DNA of 64,000 bases from Holothuria scabra. Lineage: Eukaryota > Echinodermata > Holothuroidea > Aspidochirotida > Holothuriidae. The stretch is taken from NCBI GenBank assembly GCA_037179385.1, contig CM074179.1:74079719-74143718 (forward strand). Direction: 5' to 3'. The notes below the pieces were generated by a model. That model was not told where the DNA came from, searched no databases, and saw only the letters and a list, made by a program, of their open reading frames with translations. A program made the position numbers and the translations under genes. Below are positions 12,918-26,395 of this stretch, in pieces (position 1 is the first letter of the stretch; each line of letters opens with the position of its first letter).

Positions 12918-15235
12918 GTAAGCATAAATAGGTAATAAACCATTGTATGCAAATGATGAACTATTAACCATTGTTAGTAATGAAGTGCGTACCGTACCGT
13001 TGTATGCCAGTGATGAAATATAAACCGTTAGAAGCAAATTATGATAAACTATTGTACACAAATAATGAAACGTGCAAAATTGCATACAAATGATGACATA
13101 TTCACTGTTATATGCAGAAGTATGGTAAAATGTAGCCTATCATTTTTGCAAGGATGACAAATGATGAATGATTTTTCAAGCGATGTTGATAAATTGATGC
13201 CATAGTAAATCGTGAGCAATGGGATTTTATAAACTTTGTTTGGCTTACAAGCAAGATGGTATCCCTTATCAATCAAGGTCAAAATAATAAGATGGGAAAT
13301 AAAGAAAAACATATGTTAATGTGACCACAATGTTAAGCCATGACATCACACCTGCTTGCTTCAAGTTAACTTTTTTATACAAAGTATGATAACTGCAATT
13401 GCTAATATCTCAGAAACCGAACATGGGAAATGAATGAACTTTTCACAAGAATGCCTGGAATATGTTCCCCTTAAACATACTTAAAATTGATTTGGCTCTA
13501 AGCTATTCTAGGAAATGAAACCAAATCTATTCAAGAAATACTTTACCTGAATAATTTCCATCCCTTGGCTTGATTTTGTATGGCACTCGTGACATGCATT
13601 AATACGTTTCTACTAATCTGTTTTAGTTATGTTTTTTTGAAGTTTGAATTTAGCTATTTAGTATATATATCGATAAAATGAACTAGCTGAAGTAGTTGTC
13701 AAAGAGATCTTACTGCAAAGACGGAGATTTCGATTACGAAATATAGTTATGATGATGAGCTTTGTAAAGAGGTTGCTTATATTTACGCCGTTTAAAGTAA
13801 GATTCAGTACATGGAATTGATTGAGATTTGTTATTTTACTTTCCAGCAGTGATCCAACGAACTCGTAGCTCAAATGACGAGGATCAAGATGATTCCCGAA
13901 ATCAAATTGTATTGTGCAATATTTTAATCTTCCGTAGGTGTTGGTAGAAAGCCCCACAAGTGTATCTGCTACGGTGTAGGTGTAAGTAATGAAAGCATTG
14001 AATGGAGACGAAATTCCTCATATTACCACGAATGAACACTCTTTAACGATTATATTAAAGTAAAGGTAGTTTTTTTTCTATAAAGTACCTTTGTGGTCAA
14101 CAGTGATTCTCAAAATTCTCCAAATCAAGTGGGAACCAAAAAAAAAAAAATTTGCAAAAATGCCTTCCCTTCCTTCACACTTAAAACGCCTTTAAGTCAA
14201 TATATTGTGTCGTTAAAGGCAATTTTATTTGTGAAATTACAAGATGAGTAGCTTAAAAACAGTTTTTGAAGATAGAAATTGTGTATACACACATGATGCC
14301 GTTAAAGACGATGAAAGGGTCTGTAAGATCGGAAAAGAGTTTTGTAAGTAACTAGACTGCGGCCTAAGAATAAAAGCATTCGTTACATTACATTTAAATG
14401 AGCGCGAAGAAAATACTTGTAATAATCAAAACTCTTTTTTGTCAGGAAAGTCATTTCAATTGTAATTTCCCACATGAATAATTTCATTCACACTACCCAA
14501 ATTGCAAAAACAACAGGATTACATTGAATATTTCTTTGATTTTCAAGTAGTAACAGCAATCTAAGCAACGTTTTAAAACATGATAAGATTGTTTGTCACA
14601 ACGAACTGAAAAGGTTCAGACAACTCAATAACGCTACTGTTACGTGCAAATGAACAAACGTTGTGCAACATTAAACTTTAGTGAATGATGTTTTTTTTAT
14701 TAATGGCGCACTCTTTAGTACAATTAGGTGTGAGACATGGCAGTGAGAAACAAACTGACCAGCGTTTAAAGGCGACCATGGCATTAGATGAACTTTTCAC
14801 CAAAGCTTCAGGCAGAGTTTAAAGAACAACAACCTCCAATGCTAGACATTTGTTCAAAATGACTACACCGTTCCATGCGTTACCTCAAAGGCCTTTCATT
14901 AGGTATTTTACAAGACATTCCTGCCAGCAAGTGCGCATCGAAACAACTTGAAGATTCTTGAAGTTGACGACATGTAATGAAGTTTTTGCTGTTTGATAGT
15001 TTGGTACAGATGCTGGCCTACACTTGTACCAATCGCCTGTAAATATGGTTATTTGAAACAAGCCCTTCGGGTTGTCACTCCATCTTCCCCTGTGCATAAT
15101 ATATCTGTATTGCCCGAAGACGGTGTCCTTTTAAGTAACGACATCGTTGTAGGACTCATTCCCATTAGCTGTCTCTTACAGGTTTTCCGTGCATAAATGA
15201 TCTTACCTTCGAAAAGGACCAAAAGCAGAAATATC
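12918..15235. other. probable intron
   Basis: Mostly AT-rich non-coding DNA. Two possible small exons, at 13939-13982 (ends before GTAAGT) and about 14257-14344 (ends before GTAAGT, two frames open), are noted but not supported further. Confidence 0.4.
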
Positions 15236-15239
15236 TTAT

Positions 15240-15450
15240 GATAGTTAGTTGGTTAGATACGATTTAACGACACAACAACACGAATGTGTTACATAGTGTC
15301 AGTCAACTAGATAGAAAAGTTCCAAGCTCAGATAAGTGTTCAAGTATTAGCTAAATTCACGTTTGGTTTCCTTTAGTCGCCTCTTACGACAGGCGGAAAA
15401 TACCCTGGGCATATTCTATACCCCAGCCCCAAGGGGCAACCATGGAGGTG
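15240..15450 (+). repeat. TTAACGACAC repeat, copy 3, with downstream CGCCTCTTACGACAGGC block
   Basis: 15240-15303 matches the copies near 1100 and 9450. At 15374-15395 follows CGCCTCTTACGACAGGC, then a GGGCATATTCTA...CCCC block. From memory, similar blocks are widespread in repeats of marine invertebrate genomes and resemble a conserved tail of short retroposons. The family name is not assigned. Confidence 0.5.
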
Positions 15451-15967
15451 GGGGAGATCGGTTTTGTGGCGCCGACAACCCTCCAGTCATAGGATGGGTA
15501 ATAACTGCCTCTTGTTTGCATTTTATAAGCGAGAATAGGGAACAAACTACTCACCACACACGACCTCCTCTTCCCTCCTGGATGCAGTTTAACGTCATAC
15601 CCAAGACTCGAAATCTTTTTATGAAACAAATGCTTAAATATTGTTAGCGGCAGTGAAAGTACCGTGTTCCGCTCCACCAACCGTGAAGCATGTGCTGCAC
15701 GATAGGGACGGTCCTTTGGATAAGGCAAAGTAGAGCAATCAACAAAATCAAAGACGTGATTATGTAATCATTAAAGATTTTATACCCCTTCTATAGACCG
15801 TCTACCTTGACGAGGTGAAGGGGCTTAAAGGACCCCCTCATTTTGAGAGCGATGCTCTTTGAAGACAAAATTATGGAAGGGCTACCACTGGCCACAAGGC
15901 TAAGGATAGTGGTCTAAACTAAAGGACGGTTGAACAAGAAAATCAAATACTCTCTGGATTACATTAA

Positions 15968-16867
15968 AGTGGGCATGACACGGCCACAAAAACCTTTGTA
16001 TATTGCAAGATTCGATACAGTTTTTTACAAATATCATCTCACACCCCTTTAAAAACCTGTAAAAATTCGGCATAAATAATATTTAAAAGAAAAAGGTTCA
16101 AAATCCAATTTCGAAAAATGCCGCAAAAGGTCACCTGACTTTTATGACAGAATTGGCGGCACAAATCCCGCCCTATATAAGAACGCGCATTAGGATGTGG
16201 AGCTAATGTAACGCTCGGTAAAGTTATCTTATCTTATCAGCTTCATGGAAATGATTGCATCACAATGCTCACAGAGCGAACGGCGCGGACCATGGTGGGG
16301 ATTCGGAGCAAATCATTGGCCAATATGCTCGTGGGCATATGCGCGCGTGTGACAAAATCCTGTTTTGTGCAAGAAAGACGCGGTTCAGGCGCTAAAAAGA
16401 GAAGCTATGAACATGTATGGACAATCCACAACAAGCGCGTTCCTACTACCAGCGCGTCTTAACTATATGAGCTGTTTGGTGAAGGTGCTATCTGGCTATT
16501 GCGAATACTAAGCAATCACGGCGCAATGCACAGATCACGATGTAGTCAGTGGCCACGCTCACTGCTATCGTAGCACGGTGTTTCCAGTGGTGTAATCGCT
16601 AACACCATGCGCATCATTCGATGATTGTAAGCTCCCTGGTACAGGTTTGCTAACTGTGCCTCCAATGACGTCACCACCTTGAAACGCGCTCACATACGTT
16701 TGTTCTCTTTCGAATTTCAAATTGACTGAGCCTGGCCTGTAATTGGGAGTTGACAACGTCGTATTTCGGTATTTATGGACATAATTTAGTAGGAAAAATG
16801 ACCTTATGTCAAGGTGTACTCAAAGAATATTTAACGAGAAACTTACTTTGACCGTGTCATGCTCACT
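15968..16867. mobile_element. TTAA-flanked non-autonomous DNA transposon
   Basis: The left end AGTGGGCATGACACGGCC and the right end (reverse complement AGTGAGCATGACACGGTC) form inverted repeats, each bordered by TTAA (15964-15967 and 16868-16871). The element is 900 bp. A TATATAAG box at about 16175 lies about 90 bp before a 65-codon ORF (16265-16462, MLTERTART...) that resembles no transposase I know. A TTAA target duplication is known for piggyBac and Kolobok superfamilies. An AG terminus suggests Kolobok-like, as inference. Confidence 0.7.
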
Positions 16868-17860
16868 TTAACCAAGATGAAAGAGTTACCGCATGTTTTC
16901 GTTGTGTCTTTTCTATTTCAGTCTATCGTTGATTATGTAGGCCTAAGCATTGTGAATGCTTTCAAAGGATTTCCCTAGATACAGGAAATATCTTGTAATC
17001 GCAAGCTCGACAATGACGTTTGCTATGTTTGAACAGTCCAACGGGACATGGTCGTATCATTTTACAAGTGGCGTAAACACGATTTTATGGCGTATTACTT
17101 TTCCTTGACATGTTTCCATGCTGGTCTCTTTTTTGTATGAAATTGGCATTATGACAAACTACTAAAATTCACATATCTTGATCTTGGTTGTCCCTGTCAT
17201 CTTCTACGGGAAAAACTCATGTTTCTTGACGATGTTACAATGTTAAGTCGTCGATTACGTTTGCTTGAAAATAAGATGAAAAGCTGAATTGTGCAGTGAT
17301 CAGTTTTGTTTTCGCATTATTGGGGCAACCGGCGCGGAGGTAATGTTTACCCTGAGGGACTTTTCCTATGTTTTCCTTTCATCTCGTTTCTTTTTAATAA
17401 ATTCCAACAATAACAAACTCATTACGTTATTTGAATACATACATAAATATACACAACAGAAGATATACAGGCTACTTATATACACTCTTACACTTACATA
17501 CGTTGTACAATTAAATACGTAATGCAAATGATCTTACTTAAATTTTACAATCACCTAGCTAACCAAACACAATGAAGGGCAAACACCTCTAAGGGGCTTA
17601 ATATCGATGACGGTTTCAACGTTCAGGCGAGCAAGTCCAGTGCACGCTCTAAATAGGTCCTTTGTTCAGTTTCGCTGAAGCATCTTATCCCTTTTCATTT
17701 CATGGCTTGGGACTTTTCGTTTTATTTGGTACTCTTTACGTAGTGGTTCAGTTTGTATTTGTTGTAACTCGACAAAGGGCCCCGTGTGATCCGAAAATTT
17801 GGATATGTTTCGCCGAGTTTTTATGTATTTGTTATTTGCTATTGGTGATGCTCTTTTCAA
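16868..17860. other. non-coding stretch, nothing recognised
   Basis: No coding-like ORF, no transposon ends and no repeats were seen between the TTAA element and the (CAAT)n array. Confidence 0.45.
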
Positions 17861-17869
17861 TAATGTATA

Positions 17870-18110
<241 letters not shown>

Positions 18111-18115
18111 ATATT

Positions 18116-18467
18116 TACCTAATTGTGAAATAAGGGAAAAGTTTGGGTCAAAATATCAACGTTATGGGGAAATTACGGTTAGGGGGGAAATTTACGTTCC
18201 ACTTTACGTTTTCACACACTGTTTTAATGGGATGATGTTAGTGTATAGTAAAATGCATACAGGGGAACGTAACATGCTTAGTTACTTCAATCTTGGCCAA
18301 ATTACGGACTCCTTTCTGTTAACACGCATAACTAAAGAACATTGAATTAACGTACATGTATATGTTTTTCCTTAAAGTCGAAATATACAGTTATGTACTT
18401 TATTGTTTTTCATTTCGCCTAAATGTATTAAGATATACAAATTTCCCCTCTAATGTTCAATCCAGTG

Positions 18468-18530
<63 letters not shown>

Positions 18531-18880
18531 TACATATATTTGCCTAATTCGGCACTTAGGGGGGAAGTTGTTGTTGAAAAGTCGACCTTTTTGGGGCGAA
18601 ATATAAGTTTCGCCGTAACGTTTCTACACACTTTTTCTATAGGAATACGTAAACGGAAAGGGGCGCCCTCCTAGACTTACAAAGTAGATACAATTACTTC
18701 AAAGTAGTCAAATTTACGGACACCTGGCTGTTAACACGAACGGATGGCTGGCCATTGAAATAACGTTGTTTGTATGTTTAGACGTTAGGGCGAATTTTTT
18801 TTCTTATGTATTTTATTGTTATTTTTTCGCCCTATGTACGAGCAGATATAACAATTTTCCCTTAAGGTGGGAATTAGCGT
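18116..18880 (+). repeat. degenerate tandem duplication split by (TA)n
   Basis: Unit 1 (about 18116-18468) and unit 2 (about 18539-18880) share colinear blocks: TTACCTAATT/TTGCCTAATT, the TACGTTTTCACACAC-like block, CTGTTAACACG, TTATTGTT followed by TTCGCC, and AATTTCCC. A (TA)n tract (18469-18538) separates them. This resembles two diverged copies of a retroelement terminal region, as seen in tandem PLE copies, but no coding part remains. Confidence 0.6.
18469..18538. repeat. (TA)n microsatellite
   Basis: TA tract with a few G or C interruptions between the two degenerate units. Confidence 0.95.
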
Positions 18881-18889
18881 TATATATAT

Positions 18890-19735
<846 letters not shown>

Positions 19736-19737
19736 TG

Positions 19738-19816
19738 GCGTGTGCGTATGTATGTGTGTATGTGCGTGTGTGTGTGTGGATGTGTGTTTGTGTGTATGTG
19801 TGTGTGTGTGTGTTTG
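19738..19816 (+). repeat. (TG)n-rich microsatellite
   Basis: Imperfect GT repeat with TATG variants, directly upstream of the satellite array. Confidence 0.9.
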
Positions 19817-19824
19817 TGACACTT

Positions 19825-22800
19825 TGCTCGTTAACACGATATCTCAAGATAGGAATGTCTGACAGTTTTCAAACTTGGTACATAGATGCACCATATTAAG
19901 AGGAAGAACCCTATTGTTTTTGCAGAGTTCAAAGGTCATTTGGAGTCACAGGGGGTCAAAGTCTGAAAATCTTGTTAACACGATATCTAAAGAAAGGAAG
20001 CTTTGGTAGATTTCATATTTGGTATGTTGATGCGTTATGGTCAAGAGATGGTCCCTATTGTTTTGCGTGGAGGTCAAAGGTCATCTAGGGTCACTGGGGG
20101 TCAAAGTCTGAAAATCTCATTAAGACGATATCTCATGATAGGAAGCTCGGGTGGATTTCATATTTGGTATGTAGATGCGTTATAGTCAGGAAATGGTCCT
20201 TAATGTTTTTCATGGAGGTCAAAGGTCATCTGGGGTCACTGGGGTCAAATTCTGAAAATCTTGTTAAGACGATATCTCAAGATAGGAAGCTTGGGTGGAT
20301 TTCATCTTTAGTATGTTGATGTCTTATAGTCAAGAGATGGTCCCAATTGTTTTTCGCGGAGGTCAAAGGTCATCTGGGGTCACTGGGGGTCAAAGTCTGA
20401 AAATTTCGCTAAGACAATATCTCAAGATAGGAAGCTTGGGTCAATTTCATATTAGGTATGTTAATGCGTTATAGTCAAGAGATGGTCCCTATTGTTTTTT
20501 GCGGAGGTCAAAGGTCATCTGGGGTCACCAGGGATCAAATTATGAAAATCTGGTTAACGTGATATCTCAAGATAGGAAACTTGAATAGATTTTATATTTG
20601 GTGTGTGGGTGGGTTGTAGTTAGTTGTAATTGTTATTGGTAGAGGTCAAGGGTCATCTGGGGTCACGGGGGGTCAAAGTCTGAAAATCTTGTTAACACGA
20701 TATCTGAAGATACGGATGTCTGACAGTTTTCAACCTTATTACATAGATGCGCCGTATTGAGAGGAAGAACCCTATTGTTTTTGGCAGAGGTCAAAGGTCA
20801 TTTGGGGTCACCAGGGGTCAAAGTCTGAAAATCTTTTTAACACGATATCTCAAGATAGGAAGCTTTGGTAGATTTCATATTTGGTATGTTGATGCGTTAT
20901 GGTCAAGAGATGGTCCCTATTGTTTTGCGTGGAGGTCAAAGGTCATCTAGGGTCACTGGGGGTCAAAGTCTGAAAATCTCATTAAGACGATATCTCAAGA
21001 TAAGAACCTTGGGTGGATTTCAAATTTGATATGTTGATGCGTTATAGTCAGGAAATGGTCCCCCATGTTTTTCATGGAGGTCAAAGGTCATCTGGGGTCA
21101 CTGGGGGTCAAATTCTGAAAATCTCGTTAAGACGATATCTCAAGATAGGAAGCTTGGGTGGATTTCATTTTTAGTATGTTGATGTGTTATAGTCAAGAGA
21201 TGGTCCCAATTGTTTTTCGCGGAGGTCAAAGGTCATCTGGGGTCACTGGGGGTCAAAGTCTGAAAATTTGGCTGAGACAATATCTCAAGATAGGAAGCTT
21301 GGGTCAATTTCATATTAGGTATGTTAATGCGTTATAGTCAAGAGATGGTCCCTATTGTTTTTTGCGGAGGTCAAAGGTCATCTGGGGTCAACAGGGATCA
21401 AATTATGAAAATCTGGTTAACGTGATATCTCAAGATAGGAAACTTGAATAGATTTTATATTTGGTGTGTGGGTGGGTTGTAGTTAGTTGTAATTGTTATT
21501 GGTAGAGGTCAAGGGTCATCTGGGGTCACTGGGGGTCAAAGTCTGAAAATCTTGTTAACACGATATCTGAAGATACGGATGTCTGACAGTTTTCAACCTT
21601 ATTACATAGATGCGCCGTATTGAGAGGAAGAACCCTATTGTTTTTGGCAGAGGTCAAAGGTCATTTGGGGTCACCAGGGGTCAAAGTCTGAAAATCCTTT
21701 TAACACGATATCTCAAGATAGGAAGCTTTGGTAGATTTCATATTTGGTATGTTGATGCGTTATGGTCAAGAGATGGTCCCTATTGTTTTGCGTGGAGGTC
21801 AAAGGTCATCTAGGGTCACTGGGGGTCAAAGTCTGAAAATCTCATTAAGACGATATCTCAAGATAAGAACCTTGGGTGGATTTCAAATTTGATATGTTGA
21901 TGCGTTATAGTCAGGAAATGGTCCCCCATGTTTTTCATGGAGGTCAAAGGTCATCTGGGGTCACTGGGGGTCAAATTCTGAAAATCTCGTTAAGACGATA
22001 TCTCAAGATAGGAAGCTTGGGTGGATTTCATTTTTAGTATGTTGATGTGTTATAGTCAAGAGATGGTCCCAATTGTTTTTCGCGGAGGTCAAAGGTCATC
22101 TGGGGTCACTGGGGGTCAAAGTCTGAAAATTTGGCTGAGACAATATCTCAAGATAGGAAGCTTGGATCAATTTCATATTAGGTATGTTAATGCGTTATAG
22201 TCAAGAGATGGTCCCTATTGTTTTTTGCGGAGGTCAAAGGTCATCTGGGGTCACCAGGGATCAAATTATGAAAATCTGGTTAACGTGATATCTCAAGATA
22301 GGAAACTTGAATAGATTTTATATTTGGTGTGTGGGTGGGTTGTAGTTAGTTGTAATTGTTATTGGTAGAGGTCAAGGGTCATCTGGGGTCACTGGGGGTC
22401 AAAGTCTGAAAATCTTGTTAACACGATATCTGAAGATACGGATGTCTGACAGTTTTCAACCTTATTACATAGATGCGCCGTATTGAGAGGAAGAACCCTA
22501 TTGTTTTTGGCAGAGGTCAAAGGTCATTTGGGGTCACCAGGGGTCAAAGTCTGAAAATCTTTTTAACACGATATCTCAAGATAGGAAGCTTTGGTAGATT
22601 TCATATTTGGTATGTTGATGCGTTATGGTCAAGAGATGGTCCCTATTGTTTTGCGTGGAGGTCAAAGGTCATCTAGGGTCACTGGGGGTCAAAGTCTAAA
22701 AATCTCATTAAGACGATATCTCAAGATAGGAACCTTGGGTGGATTTCAAATTTGATATGTTGATGCGTTATAGTCAGGAAATGGTCCCCCATGTTTTTCA

Positions 22801-23655
22801 TGGAGGTCAAAGGTCTTCTGGGGTCACTGGGGGTCAAATTCTGAAAATCTCGTTAAGACGATATCTCAAGATAGGAAGCTTGGGTGGATTTCATTTTTAG
22901 TATGTTGATGTGTTATAGTCAAGAGATGGTCCCAATTGTTTTTCGCGGAGGTCAAAGGTCATCTGGGGTCACTGGGGGTCAAAGTCTGAAAATCTCATTA
23001 AGACGATATCTCATGATAGGAAGCTCGGGTGGATTTCATATTTGGTATGTAGATGCGTTATAGTTAGGAGATGGTCCCTATTGTTTTTTGCGGAGGTCAA
23101 AGGTCTTCTGGGGTCACCAGGGATCAAATTATGAAAATCTGGTTAACGTGATATCTCAAGATAGGAAACTTGAATAGATTTTATATTTGGTGTGTGGGTG
23201 GGTTGTAGTTAGTTGTAATTGTTATTGGTAGAGGTCAAGGGTTATCTGGGGTCACTGGGGGTCAAAGTCTGAAAATTTTTTAAACACGATTTCTCAAGAA
23301 ATGAAACTTGGATAGATTTCATACTTGGTATGTGGACGGGTTATGGTCAGGTTATGGTCTCTGTAGTCTTTGGCGGAGGTCAAAGGTCATCTGGGGTCAC
23401 AGATGGTCAAAGTCTTAAAATATTGTAAACACACATCTCAAGATAGGAAATTTGGATAGATTTTATATTTGGTATGTTGATGGGTTATGGTCAGGAGGAA
23501 ACTTGGATAGATTTTATAATTGGTATGTTAATGGGTTATGGTCAGGAGATGGTCCCTATTGTTTTTGGCGGAGTTCAAAGGTCATCTGGGGTCAACGGGG
23601 GTCAAAGTCTGAAAATCTTGTTAAAGTGATATCTCAAGGTGTCTATCTACCTATC
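19825..23655 (+). repeat. satellite array with 863-bp higher-order repeats
   Basis: About 26 monomers. Spacing between successive AGGTCA starts is mostly 145 bp (20216, 20360, 20505), with one 138-bp monomer per set (for example 20505 to 20643). Five long plus one short monomer give 863 bp, and the same monomer types recur at 20643/21506 and 20788/21651. Copies 2-4 are almost identical; copy 1 and the 3' edge are more diverged. Most monomers contain AGGTCAAAGGTCA followed by GGGTCA-CTGG-GGGTCA. The repeated 67-codon ORFs at 20747, 21610 and 22473 are repeat artefacts, not genes. Near 23450-23540 a 50-bp piece is doubled inside a monomer. Confidence 0.97.
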
Positions 23656-24207
<552 letters not shown>

Positions 24208-24304
24208 GACATATTAGTGAGTTCCACGTATGCTCCATATCGATAAGAAAACCAAAACAATGATAAAAACCACGATATTCAGAGCACAATAGTTTGTATT
24301 TGAA

Positions 24305-24340
24305 ACGAATATTTCGGGCACTCCTGTGCCCTTCAACTGC
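24305..24340 (-). ncRNA. decayed hammerhead-like stem of PLE-A
   Basis: On the minus strand GGGCAC-AGGA-GTGCCC forms a perfect 6-bp stem directly followed by GAAA, as stem II and core of a hammerhead would. The preceding core reads GTTGAA instead of CTGANGA, so cleavage is unlikely. Confidence 0.4.
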
Positions 24341-24479
24341 GTTATAACAAATGTAGCAAAATTGAAACAAACAAAAGCTGTAGCGAAAACCGCCAAACAC
24401 GCAGTCTGAGATGTATTTATGCGCACAGTACGTACGCCTTTGAGAGAAAAGTCGCGGCGCGCAAGGAAGGTGAACTGTT

Positions 24480-25990
24480 GCTAAGGACTAACGGTTGCTA
24501 GCAAAGCTAAAACCACTGAGCACGCACAAGTCTTTGTTAAGGCCCTGTTTGTGCGTATTAAGGGCTTTAATCCACTTACTCTCCGCTCGGAGTCACTGGT
24601 TTGTTGTCGTGAACCCCGAGCAGAGGAGTAAACAACGCAGATTAGAGAAATTATGACCTAATCTGAAATAATGATTAGAAACGGGAAGGTTGTCTTTGTC
24701 GATCATTGACTTTTTGTGATTGTTAGATCGCAACCTAAACTTGGGGCCCGTCTGACCAACGGTGTCACCTTCCTCGCACGCAGTACAACATAAAAGGTAT
24801 ACAACATTAGGAGAATTACAATCAAGGGAAGGCGGTCGGATAGAAACAGTTGATCCAGGTGGAGTAAATTATCGATCTGTTATAATGAACTGACATACTT
24901 GACATCTTGGCTTATCACATTTCTTATTGCCAGTGCTTAAAGACTGAACTAACTTAGATGTCAGTAGAGTCTTTAAGTTAGGAGGCTGTCTCCTGGCTTT
25001 TAGAGGAGGATCCCGAAACAAATCAGGTATAGAACGTTTGTTTCGAAGTACATCAAAATCGTGACGAATTATATTGTGTAAGTTCTCGGGTTTAAGGGAA
25101 TAATCGAGAACAAGGGGGATACGAGAACTGCTGGCTTTAGATTTATACAAGAGCAGTTGGGATCTGGAATACCTCGATGCTCTTACAATACTCTCCTTAA
25201 TTAGTTTGAGCGGATAGTCATTTTCAAGGAAGACGCCCGCTAGATAACCAACATGTCTGTCGTACTCAAACTGAGAGGAGCAGATACGTTTAATACGAAT
25301 ACATTGTGAAAATACTATGGATTTTTTCAGACTAACATGATGAGAACTATTAAAGTTGAGATAAGTATGTGTATCCGTCGGTTTGCAATATAGGGTTGTA
25401 CCAATAACATTATGTCTAAGCTGAATTAGAACATCGAGAAAGGGAATTTCAACATCAGAATAACTATGGGTGAATTTGATAGACGTATGAAAGTCATTAC
25501 AAGATCTCAAAAAGACTTTAAGATTATCGAGTCCATGCGGCCAAATGAAAAATATATCAACAATATACAGAGAGTACTGGTAAGGTTTTAACTGGGAATG
25601 TGACAATAACTTACTTTCTAAGTCAGCCATAAATAGTATATCATAACTAGGGGCCATTCTACTACCCATTGCAGTAGCACAGATCTGGAGGTAGTGACTT
25701 CCATTAAATTCAAAATTGTTGTGTTTTAGAATAGAGTTAATTAAACACAAAAATTCTTTGATAAAAGAATTCGAGAAACCATTAGCGGAGAGCAAAGATT
25801 TACATGCGGAAACACCATCATGAGGGATATTAGTGTACAGGGCACTGACATCCAAAGTGACCAACAAAGAACCAGGGGGGAATATTGTCGATATCTTCCA
25901 AAATTCTAAGGAAGTGCGTAGTGTCCTGCACGTAACTACTTATAGTAGATAATAATGGATTAAGAACACTATCGGTGTAACCTGCGAGAT
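24480..25990 (-). pseudogene. PLE reverse transcriptase and GIY-YIG remnant
   Basis: The main open part (25867 to 24869) has LDVSALYTNIP (motif A), ATAMGSRMAPSYDILFM and a catalytic box reading YIVD where PLEs have YIDD, so one catalytic Asp is changed. It continues with FLDVLIQ and the CDKPRCQVCQFI cysteine region. Upstream the protein continues in another frame (SYVQDTTHFLRILEDIDNIPP). A surplus base in the run of six G at 25875-25880 accounts for that break. Downstream of the stop at about 24869, VVYLLCC...TVGQTG and ESKWIKALNTHKQGLNKDL show the GIY-YIG domain with further stops. The first Tyr region of GIY-YIG is altered. It is a dead copy. Confidence 0.85.
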
Positions 25991-26007
25991 GTTCAGAAAG
26001 GGTTCCG

Positions 26008-26010
26008 ATA

Positions 26011-26084
<74 letters not shown>

Positions 26085-26085
26085 A
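26008..26085. repeat. (TA)n microsatellite
   Basis: TA tract at the 5' truncation point of PLE-A and the start of the next segment. Confidence 0.97.
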
Positions 26086-26379
26086 CCGTAATAGTAAAAA
26101 TTAAAAATTAATTAGTAATGTCAACCAGGCAATGGTAAAGTGCTCAACCCTGTGAAGGGAGCTGTAATATTGAAAAGGTTGCAATAAGTTCTTACAACAT
26201 AGCTTTACAGAACTGTTTCGTAAGGGCCAATAATGTAGGTCCTCACTCCTCAGAAGCCTGAAGGAGAATGATGTAAATAACGTTAGATACGTATATACTA
26301 GCTGCTTTTGAACGTGTCCGTTTTTAAGCACGTGTTCTTTCCGTGTTCGATGTGAACAGGCACGAACGGTGTACCAGTT
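26086..26379 (-). mobile_element. solo PLE terminal segment
   Basis: A 294-bp segment between two (TA)n tracts. It has no coding domain but carries a complete-looking hammerhead motif on the minus strand. This fits a solo pseudo-LTR of a Penelope-like element, since such ribozymes are known from PLE terminal regions. The family link to PLE-A is not shown. Confidence 0.6.
26201..26259 (-). ncRNA. hammerhead ribozyme, minimal type I
   Basis: Reading the minus strand from 26259: CAGGCTT (helix I), CTGAGGA core (26253-26247), GTGAGGACC / GGCCCTTAC (helix II, 8 of 9 positions pair, one by G-U), GAA (26219-26217), ACAG-TT-CTGT (short helix III closed by a 2-nt loop), A (cleavage nucleotide, 26206), then AAGCT (helix I partner, 26205-26201). 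All conserved core positions of a hammerhead are present: CUGANGA, GAAA and UH. The very short helix III is a known trait of hammerheads in Penelope-like elements. Predicted cleavage is 3' of the A at 26206. I read the fold by eye. Confidence 0.75.
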
Positions 26380-26395
26380 CGTATATATATATATA

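Noticed and set aside
20747..22676. Three near-identical 67-codon ORFs spaced 863 bp
   Set aside because: They lie in the satellite and exist only because the repeat unit is open in one frame. No protein-like feature.
19825..23655. CRISPR array
   Set aside because: The repeats are contiguous 138-145 bp monomers without unique spacers, in a eukaryotic context.
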